The notes below the pieces were generated by a model. It had not been told where the DNA came from and did not search any database. It saw only the letters and a program-made list of their open reading frames with translations. 64,000 nucleotides of DNA from NCBI GenBank assembly GCA_933228895.1, contig OW121855.1:43910698-43974697 (forward strand), read 5' to 3'. Source of the DNA: Platycnemis pennipes. Lineage: Eukaryota; Arthropoda; Insecta; Odonata; Platycnemididae. Position numbers and translations under genes: made by a program. Each line of letters begins with the position of its first letter. Position 1 is the first letter of the stretch. Positions 55,011-64,000 of the stretch are shown here, one piece after another.

Positions 55011-55523
55011 AAAATAATTCCTTACTAATATTTTACACAACAAAACGTGGATTTCTGCATGAAGTGAATAGGACAATCTTTCAGAGCTGAAGAATTAGAC
55101 GACATTACGAATTTTTATGTTATCGATACAGGCAATCATATCAAAGTAACCATACGATTATGAAGTTCATACAATTTTCTACGACACCTAAGTATGTCAC
55201 TATCAATAAAATGCATAATATGTACATTATAGATCGATTAAAAATAAATAAAAAAATGTAACACTTTAACAACTTAAAATGTACACATCGTATAGAGAGA
55301 ACGAGGAAAAAACGATAAATGCTGATCCAATTCATTTAAAAATTTAGCGTATATTAAAACATAGTTTTCCAAAAGTTCACAAAAATTTTCAAAAAGAGTG
55401 GTATCATACACTGAAAGTTATAAATTATTGAATGATACAATGACAAAAAGGTGAAATCATTTAAATCTCCTCCGGCCACTAGGATGGGATTTAATTAGAT
55501 GTCCTCTGCACTTGAGGGGTTAA

Positions 55524-55930
55524 TGAATGAATAATAAAGTTCTCATCCCTAGAGACTGAACTTAATATTTTACCCTAAGTGTTGCATCCTTTTTTTTACT
55601 CACATCTGCAGAGGGGCATAAAAAATTTTTTCTTGGATCTATTTTGATGAGCAGCCATACCCTTCAACTCCCACCAGTCTTCCTTCATATGATTCACCAA
55701 AATGTGCTTCATTAATTTTTCACATTCAACCTAACATTAAACCATTGATCATATGTCAGAATATTAACTAAAAACACGTATTGTTATAGTTAATGCCCAT
55801 AGTGGTAGCAGTAAGGAAGAAAATACCTTGTGTATGCCACAACTTGAATGTAAATTTCCTTTCATTTTTATATTCTCATAAAGAAGGGTATCAATGACAA
55901 AAAGTTGTAGCAAAAAATATTTATTTACTA
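55524..55930. other. No gene seen; 3' flank of a possible host gene
   Basis: DNA just outside the piggyBac TTAA. Near 55918-55925 an AATAAA poly(A) signal on the minus strand lies about 45 nt after the stop codon of the exon at 55967-56094. Confidence 0.4.
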
Positions 55931-55966
55931 GGTGATTGGACTGGTAAAAATACGGACACATTTCCC

Positions 55967-57824
55967 TTACAAAATGTCTCCGAGGAAATCCACAGCATAT
56001 TTCTTGTCCCCAACAAATAAACCCAGCTTAGATATAGCATCAATTATGGGAGACACAAGAATTGAAGATTCATCTTCTGTGCCATCAGGTGTCACTGAAA
56101 TAGACATAAAAACAGCAAGCTTCAGCATTACCACTCAATACCACAATACTGTAGTATTAGTACATTACCACTCAATACTGTACTTCAGTACTGGAAGTAT
56201 GTAGGACTACAGGAGCTACATAAAAACACACAAAAGCAGAAAATAATGTACACATATTTCATTTTGGAATGTTCATGATCATAATTTTAATAACCAATGA
56301 TTTTTAACTGTTTTCCTCTTCTATGCACTCATCAACGCAAAATAAAACCCTCTCTTTGAAATTCATATGCTAGTTTGAGGTGGGAGGCTGTCATGGCAAA
56401 AGGAAGATGCATGAAAAATCCAGGAGATGAGAGAAAGAGCTGCTTGATGTAATGAGGGAAGTAAAGCCACGGGTAAAGTGGGTGATACGATCCAATGGAA
56501 TTTGCAAGGATGGTATAAAGGAGAAATAAATATATAAAATATCGATCAAGAAAGAAAGAGAGAATCATCGATCTTGGGATGGAAAATTCAAGAGGTAGGA
56601 AACATGCACACCTAACAAAGGCAAACAAAACAAGATATGAGGGTCCTTGTCAAAGGACAAGCAAACTTTAGCAGAATGCTTCGATTCTACTCAACTGACA
56701 GCAGACTATGTCATCAAAACTTAACTGGAATTGTATTAGTAACCCATATACTTTCTACACATGAGGCAATTAATACAGGGAAAAGACCTACGAATCACAG
56801 TACACATATTACATTTTTCCATGCTTGGAAATGAATTTTTTGTCTACTTCAATCCCTCCACTCTTATTTGGTCATCAAGAAACAATGTCATGAAACAGCC
56901 TCCTAGGGCATATACATAGATAAAGAAGGACACCATGTAAAAGATGAGTCTTTAACTAAATAGAAATGAGGTTATATCCATTTCAATCAAGTTTAACAGT
57001 ATAACAAAAGAAATTTTATACATATTTCAAAGTTTCCTTCCCAAAGCAGGAAATTGCTTATTTAATCATCATCAATGAGTCATTTTTGTAGAGGCTATTG
57101 TTACAGAAATCTAATCAGTTCAAAATAAAACTCCCTCTTATAACATATTTTGATTTTACATATGAAAAGTTGTTCCCACTGATTTTTCAGTTGTGACAAA
57201 AATCAATCAAATATGCACCAAAATTGATGATGTAGCTACCACACTCAAATTTTCATTTGAAGGCAATATAAACTAAAAAAATGGATTTGAATCTTGAGAT
57301 CATACGCATTTTTACCAATATTTTGGAGGAAGATAAAACATCAAAACAACATATGTTTCAGAATAAATATGGAAAATTTATTGGTGATGCAAATTCACAG
57401 ACAGCTATTTTTTAAAGGAGTGCATGCAATACACTGTTGTTCCACATGAAAGAGTGATCAGTAACTCTTAGATGATGAGGGTTGGCAAAAAAATAATCAA
57501 CTGCAAAAAAAACTAACTGCAACTGGCATAAGACCATTTTCAGTAAAATTTCAAAATCGTTATTAGACAAATTAAAAGTGAAAATTGAGGGGCTTCTAGG
57601 TGCACTTAATGCAATATAAAAAAATCAGTTCATTTTCTTACTATGAAAAGTGTTATGAAAAATGAGTTGCTTTTCAAATAAATACTTTGGAATAACTATG
57701 CCAAAAATCATTCAGATACAGATAACAACATTTTTCAGACAGATAATTTTTATTATAATGTCTACACATTGTACTTACCAACTTTAACTTTTGACGGCTT
57801 TGAAAACAGTGTTGCCTTCTTCAT
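55967..57824 (-). CDS. Possible small host gene, two exons
   Basis: The last exon (56094-55967) follows a good acceptor (TTTATGTCTATTTCAG) and encodes TPDGTEDESSILVSP and IIDAISKLGLFVGDKKYAVD to a TAA, with a poly(A) signal shortly after. A candidate first exon (57824-57779) starts ATG with KKATLFSKPSKVKV and ends at a consensus donor (GTTG|GTAAGT). Its phase (1 nt left over) joins the last exon correctly, giving 57 residues; further internal exons cannot be excluded. I do not recognise the protein. The intron (57778-56095) is otherwise featureless AT-rich DNA. Confidence 0.4.
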
Positions 57825-58775
57825 CTTTAGGGCACACAGGCTTACACACTGGAGGTCAGACAGTATCTAAGCAAGAGGAAGATCACTCTTATAGTTTTTG
57901 GCAGGAAGAATTACTTTAGTATATAATTCTTCAATAGCCTAATATTATTCAGAATCATAATCACATCTATTTGCGAGGATTATTAATGCCATTAGAACTT
58001 TAGTATTCTGCTTTAGATTTCCACTCTTGAGTTCACCAAGTAAGTGTTTGATTAAATGCCAACACAACTACCTCAATGAGGAAGGATACTTAATGAATCT
58101 CTGAACAGAATTGTATGGCATGATTAGGTCTACAGAGGCAAGAGTCATTATTCCTCAGACAGACAGCATGCAAAATGATCAATGAAGCAACAATCTTACC
58201 ACGGAACAATTAAGTTTCTTGGGTAATACATTGGAGAAAATTGGGTATGGCACCTGTAGTGATGATTGATAATGGCTTTGCAAAAATGTGTTTACTTGTG
58301 AACGATAACTGACAGGAACACAGAAAAGTAAGGGTTTATCTATACATAATCCCCCCATATAACACTATGTAATATTCTCTAAGACCCCACACCCCCCCCC
58401 CACACTCCCCAGAAATACATATGTAATTTGTACATAGAATTTTTCTTTTTTGTGAATGATAAATCAAATTTTCTTCATAAATACCTTATTTAGTTCTCAA
58501 TATTTATTTATTAACTAAAAACTGTGCATAAACATTGCTATTTGAAGGAGAAAATAATTTATAATTTATCTTTCTCCCAATGTGACAGAGGGCTTTACGG
58601 ACAAACCTAAGAACAGAAGTAAAAGACTGGTCAAGATCCTGACATGGGTATAGGGATGAGGATGATATTACATGTGTAACTTCGAAAGTGTTGCTGTGGA
58701 AAAGGAGAGATGGGAGGAGAGGAAAGCAAACCAGGAAATGCTAAGAATGAAAGTGGAGGATGGAATGAGGATGTA
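57825..58775. other. No gene seen
   Basis: AT-rich; a short C run (CCCCCCCCCC, about 58391). Nothing coding recognised. Confidence 0.35.
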
Positions 58776-58779
58776 AGGT

Positions 58780-58942
58780 AGGCATTGTGAACGATGGAAT
58801 AAACTTTGTAATTCCACAATTATTATCTCACACTATTACTACCATGGTTTTGACAGTTAACGTCATCATCAGGTCTTGGTAGTAGTAGCGTGAGATTAAT
58901 TGTGGAATTACAAAGTTTATTCTACCATTCATAATGCATAGG
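58780..58942. repeat. Fold-back with hammerhead-like core (Penelope-like remnant)
   Basis: Arms 58780-58843 and 58887-58942 are reverse complements (AATAAACTTTGTAATTCCAC on one side, its complement on the other). The loop, read on the minus strand, is CCAAGACCTGATGATGACG, TTAACTGTCA, AAACCATGG. That gives CUGAUGA, a UGAC/GUCA stem II and AAAAC, where a functional hammerhead has GAAAC, so a single G to A (CpG decay) has probably killed it. The arms extend stem I. Confidence 0.5.
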
Positions 58943-61900
58943 GACCCTGAGAAGTGGTAAATAAACTCTAGGGAAAGTGGTGTAAAAATTATATTCCCAG
59001 CGGTGCAAAAATTGCAAATTTCATGCTCCGGCGGTGAAAAAAATATTTATTTATTTCTCAATACAAACTAAGAATTGTATTTGAGACATAAATTGATATA
59101 TCTAACTTATTCTATCTAATCTTCATTGATATATAACAGAATACACAGAATAATATGCAAAATACAGGCCATAACAAAGGTGACTCAATGGCCACCTAGC
59201 CTAAGAATGGTGTTGTGTGGGTTTCCTACAGCCAAATTCCTTGGTACTGCTGCTCTTCATATTCAAAGTTGCATCAAATATTTATAAACCTTATTGTGTC
59301 AAATGTATATAAACCTATATAAAGCTCAAACTCCTTTTGGCAATCACATATGCTGACAATTTTCGGCATTATGGTCTACAGAGATACTTTATCTGATCAA
59401 CAGTAGCTCCAATTAAACTATAGACGTGTGGTGACACTAGTTTATCCAGAGACTGAGAATCGGAAATATATGCCTGCCCAGACTTGACTTTTGTAGGCAT
59501 GTAACTCCCCGCCGCGGCTTATTCAAAATTGCATTGCCTTGCCTTGACTTAGGTAATTTTTCTAAAATTCCTTTCCGGATAAATAATGCGCCGCATCACA
59601 CGGAAATATATAATTTTACCACCCAGCCATGCCAGCGACCCTCCGCCACAGGAGCCGAATAAGTTTGCAGCAGCGGGGATGCCATCGTGCCAAAGTCATA
59701 TAAAGTCAGCAATATATGCTCAACATCAGTCAGTGAATTCGATAGTTTATCATTAAATAACTCTTTTTATCTACCCAAGGAGTAATTGCGACCCGTCAGT
59801 CATAGCTTAGGTGGAGCACTCTTTAAATGAAATTATTATGTCCATTTGACAACTTTGTCTTTTCACCCAACAGCTAAGACATTTAAGATACTCTTGTCCA
59901 GCGTAGTAATTGGTCCCATTAATGCTATGCGCAGACTTACTGAAATCATCTTTCACAAGCACAATTCTTTAATGACAACTTTTCTGAAGAATCTTATGGG
60001 GTTAAATACTACACAAGTCATTTCAGCGGAGCGAAGAAAATGATGCACCCCGACCCCACCACCATAAATGCAATCTAGGGAGACATGCAGATATCATGGT
60101 CACGTGCATCATCAGACTGATAATAGCGGCATGGTCACATAAATAATAATTATGTATTTATTTCACTCCATGAGTTTCCAAACATTTTTTCACCAAATGG
60201 GTGTCTTTCATTACGCGAATTTACATACATATCAAAGTAAAACTTAAAGGGTTTAATGTTTTTTTTTCACAAAATATCAAATTATAAGTATAAAAATGCA
60301 AAATTTTGTGCAAAATATCGTACTAACAGCCAAATACTGTTAAATTTCACATATAAATAGCTATTCGCGAAATTTTGGTGCATTTTACTAGTGTTCAAAT
60401 GGTAAATTTTAACTTATTAGAGCTTTAGACATCAAAATAACAACTTCTATGCACTTAAAAAAAAATTCACAAAAAAGCCCATTCGCAAAATTTCAAGGTC
60501 CCTAATAATGCATACTAGCAAATTATATAAACTAATGCCTGAAACCATCAACAATATCAAGTAGTTTTCTTCGTCAAAGAAAACAGAATTCATTAAATGT
60601 GATGTCCCAGTTTACTGGAAAATTAAATGTACATTATAAGTTAATTTGACAAGTTTAGAAATGGCGTGACTGTGCAGCCTTGTTGCAGATGTAACAGGTT
60701 CATAGTTCACATTGAGAGGTATAGGGAACATTCATCTACTGAACTTACTATTGTATTTCAGAGCCCCTAGGCTATAGTAAACACACACATATTAATAATT
60801 GCCAATGAAAATTAGCTCGGAAAGTCTCCTCCATTAAACATGGTATTAACAGCCATTTTATAGCCTAGCAAATTTGCACAACGCTTCCTGCTTGTAGAGT
60901 CCTCTGCTAAAGTGAAGCATGGTGTGAACTTGGCATTAATATGGGCCAAGTTCATTTCTGCTTAGTAAAATGAATACTGTTTTTAAATGAATAAACTGAA
61001 TAAATAATGTTTAATTACAGTATTCCTCCGAATATAGTCCCCCATCTGATTATACATACATGAATGAGTCATGAGGACTCGACAATAGCAGAAAAAAGTA
61101 TCGTCTTAAGGAGTGCAAGTCAGTGTAGGTTTAAGCACTGTTGGAAACATACCATCACTATGCCTCCTTGCGAAAAGTTTTTGGAGACTGAGTTGAGAAT
61201 ATTGTAAAGTGCAATTTGTTTCTTTCATTGAGAAGCTGAGAAATGTGGGGACAAAAGATATCTCACTTATCTCTGATTTTATTTTGGTGAATACTGCAAC
61301 TTATAAACTTTTATTCAAGCATAGGCAAGGCAATTTTTCCTGCACATACTAGAGATGTTTTCATGCATTGTGTTCGGTGTTCGTGGTATGGTAGCTTACA
61401 ACTTGGCAACCTCGAGCAGCTTATCGCTCCTGGCTGAAAGTCCTGTCGCGCTGAGCTCGCTTTCCGAAATAAATGTATATATAAGTTGAAAGCATATCTA
61501 AATCTCTCAATTTGTTAAGTCATTTTACATGTGCTTAGTTTTCAAACACGAAGAATACCGTCAAAACGAAATGTATTTCCGACTTCCGCAAGCTGAGATA
61601 GTGCATGTTTTTAACATTTGTCGTAACGTAATTGTTAACTGAGTAATCTATTTTAAACTCTGTTTAGTCTACAATAAATATATGTTCGATATCTTACGTG
61701 AAGAAAAGAGAAGTGACTTTTCTTGTTTTTCTTCAAGTGGGCATCAAAGTTGGACTTGCTTCCCAGAACTTGAAAAAAATCCGGCCTTTTTAGCTGTCTT
61801 GGTCAAAAAATTAGTTAATATAACCAACTTCAAAATATATTTTTGACATTAATAAACGAAGAAGCAAACATGATTTAGTTCGATATACTTTATTTCAAAA

Positions 61901-62887
61901 TCCAATTAGCAATTTTTGAGATATTGGCCTTCAAATTCGGGGGATGGAATTTTACAACGGACATTAGGTGCCTTGAGCTCGAATATAGTCCACCCCATGA
62001 CTTTTTCAACACAAGTTGAGGACGTATTTCTTGAGGGGTTTAACATAGATTAAGTTGTTAAATAGCTTCTTCGTCCACTTCCAGCCGCAACATCTGCTGT
62101 AGTAGTCCCTATTCGATCCTCCTTATCGACATAGCTCATTTGCTTGTGTTCATCTTTAATCCTCCACAAAGATCGCCTTGCAGAATGAACTTATTTGCGT
62201 GCTTGTGCATAGGAACAAAATAATAAATTCAGCTTTGAAGAGTTGAGGGTTGTGCTACAGTCAACTTCCAAGCCCTTCAGGTAGCAAAGGGAGACGGGAA
62301 CAGGTGGAGCATGTTTCCATCTTTTCTTTGGGAGATTCATCTCTTCATCTTTAAATTGATGCTAAGGCTGGCTTTATCACTTTTTGGTGAAAATTGCAGG
62401 GCCAAAATTAAGGAGAAACATTGTTACTGGAGAGAACAGACATTCTTTTAAGCACATCAATTTCCCATGAAGCTATTTTAACTTCCCACGTTTTCCTTTC
62501 ACCTCACCTGATGGTGATGCTCAAGAATTGTAACCATTGTCGTGTAAATCTATTTTATTGTAGTTCTTTAATTGCTTTTGATTGATATCAAATCTTAAAT
62601 CCTAAATTAAAATCCTTAAACATTAAATCTTATCGGCCCAACTGGTTATGACCACAGTTAAGCCAAAATAAAAGGAGAGCAAGGGTTTTCATTTACTGAG
62701 GATGAGCAGTTCATTGCCGCAGTCATCTCCATTAGTGAGTTTTTTGGTACTTTCGATGACTAATAGGACATTTCTGATGCCTAATGAACTTGGAAACGGC
62801 ACAGGTAACTCAGATTTGAGGTGGATTTGAGGTGAATTCGAGGGATTTTAGGATTCGACTAAAGAGGAATTTTTAATATCATCCTAA
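58943..62887. other. Long stretch without recognisable genes
   Basis: Nearly 4 kb of AT-rich DNA. Around 60240-60500 the phrase GCGAAATTT/GCAAAATTT recurs. A somewhat GC-richer patch lies at 59510-59700. I found no transposon ends or exon with paired splice sites. Confidence 0.35.
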
Positions 62888-63583
62888 ATTAAGGGAAAAT
62901 ATCCTTCTATTATTAAAAGTTGACCTTGCATGATTGCAAAATCACTGTTTCTTTGCAATGTTTTGATTCTTCTACGCAAACTCAAGGAGCTTATCCCTAA
63001 GGATTATCTAAGATCAATTTATTTTGCTTTTTTTCATTGCCATCTAAACTATGGTATTGAACTATGGGGTCATGCTGCAATGGTAAATGACATCTTTCTA
63101 CTACAAAAAAGAGCTGTGAGAATCATCTCGAACTCTACCCCTCGTGAACATTGTAAACTGATTTTCAAACAATTTGGTATCATAACCCTTCACAGCCTGT
63201 ATATATACAAATGCCTTTGTAACGCTAAAGAAAATATTGACTTGTTTAAGGTAACAACCAGTGTCCACCACCATGACACAAGGAGAAAAGAAAAACTTGT
63301 TGTACCACACTGCAGGTTAACAAAAACAAAGGAACATTTCAATGTTCTAAAACTAAAATTATTTAATATGTTGCCCCAAGAGGCCAGAAATGCTACATTG
63401 GCAAGATTTAAATCTATCATTCATTATTGGCTTGTATCAAAAGCATTTTATTCTATTGATGAATATCTTACGTGCAATATCAATGATATAGTATTCTGAT
63501 TTAGTTTGTGTTGTCCTTAACCATGACGAAGACTATTGCAGATGTATCTTGCTTAATGTCCAATAAAAATGTATGTATGTATG
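62888..63583 (+). pseudogene. LINE 3' end, 5'-truncated, little decayed
   Basis: Open over 189 codons (62930-63499): LRKLKELIPKDYLRSIYFAF, HCHLNYGIELWGHAAMVNDI, FLLQKRAVRIISNSTPREHC, SLYIYKCLCNAKENI, HHHDTRRKEKLVVPHCRLTK, LKLFNMLPQEARN and WLVSKAFYSIDEYL, the C-terminal RT part of a LINE. A 3' UTR follows with AATAAAAATGTATGTATGTA, the poly(A)-like signal and (ATGT)n tail. The open frame shows that it is younger than most LINE relics here. Same protein layout as 38830-39260. Confidence 0.75.
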
Positions 63584-64000
63584 CTGCAACTCCTCATATT
63601 TACATTGCCAGTGGCATTAGCTATCCCCGTTCACAGAGCCTATAGCTAAATCCACATGGCAAAGTCGGTCATGGTCCTAATAACTATACTTCTATGCACT
63701 AAAAATAGTAAAGCAATCAGCGACTGAATTAGCTAATTATTCCACTACAGCAAGTGCAAAATCATGATGCAACTCTGGGTAAATTTAAAATAACAGATAT
63801 TAAAAATTAAAATGTTCCCATTCTGTTTTTTTTCAGAATCAACTTTGAAGGTTCTGATTATTTTAATGTCAATTCCTTTAAGAATCAGTGGAATCGACCC
63901 ATCCTTACTATTCATCAATGTGTATAAACACAGACAGAAACAGAAAAAAATTCCTTGGTGAATAATTTAAGATCTTCATTTAAAGAACTACATTACCTCT
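63584..64000. other. No gene seen
   Basis: AT-rich flank to the end of the window. Confidence 0.35.

Larger units (their letters stand above)
39594..55519 (+). mobile_element. piggyBac-like element 2 (outermost layer of the nest)
   Basis: The left end is TTAA|CCCCTCAACGCCATCC (TTAA at 39590-39593) and the right end GATGG...CTTGAGGGG|TTAA (TTAA at 55520-55523). The inverted ends CCCCTCAA and the TTAA duplication are typical of piggyBac. Removing the inserted 41762-54729 segment and one TTAA leaves about 2.95 kb, a normal autonomous length. The transposase halves lie on either side of the insertion (about 40389-41757 and 54734-55010). Confidence 0.8.

Noticed and set aside
39594..55519. A giant virus-like or Maverick element at 39-55 kb
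   Set aside because: No capsid, polymerase B, integrase or packaging-type genes; the length is fully explained by nested insertions.
1..64000. CRISPR arrays, operons and bacterial genes
   Set aside because: No regularly spaced repeats, no ribosome-binding-site-led gene strings; introns, poly(A) signals and eukaryotic transposons throughout.

Overview
The window looks like intergenic or intronic DNA from a repeat-rich arthropod, probably an insect. The base composition is AT-rich, the splice sites (GT..AG) and poly(A) signals are animal-like, and the repeats are arthropod-type: I-clade and other LINEs, piggyBac, PIF/Harbinger, tRNA-derived SINEs and Penelope-like hammerhead motifs. I cannot name the species. 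Most recognisable sequence is transposable-element DNA. Host genes are visible only as scattered exons.

Layout. 0.3-1.9 kb: a decayed hAT-like transposase. 2.6-2.9 kb: a fold-back with a hammerhead-ribozyme-like motif in each arm. 3.2-3.6 and 7.3-7.7 kb: two inverted copies of an unclassified repeat. 5.4-5.7 kb: last exons of an unidentified gene, with one in-frame TGA. 8.4-9.7 kb: LINE 3' relics. 10.6-13.0 kb: a diverged repeat family, one copy split by a solo LTR (11278-12395). 15134-21412: a two-gene PIF/Harbinger element, split by a second DNA transposon, itself split by a 5'-truncated I-clade LINE. 21.4-27 kb: LINE endonuclease, Harbinger-like and piggyBac relics. 28-32.3 kb: a possible host gene, invaded by a hAT-type MITE (30446-30700) and a TTA-flanked MITE (30867-31819). 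33.6-36.4 kb: palindromes and SINEs. 36.8-39.3 kb: LINE relics.

The most striking block is 39.6-55.5 kb, a nest of at least five levels. A piggyBac-like element (39594-55519, TTAA sites) is split by a 12,968-bp element (41762-54729, also TTAA) with 526-bp, almost identical inverted termini. Inside that are decayed LINEs. One of them is split by a LINE 3' fragment (44411-50519, 10-bp TSD), and that is split by a full-length I-clade retrotransposon (44452-50214, 13-bp TSD) with both ORFs intact. An empty-site paralogue of the last insertion lies at 8.4 kb.

55.5-64 kb is quieter: two exons of a possible host gene on the minus strand, a hammerhead-like fold-back (58.8 kb) and a LINE 3' end (62.9-63.6 kb). 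All family names come from recognising motifs by eye; no database search was possible.
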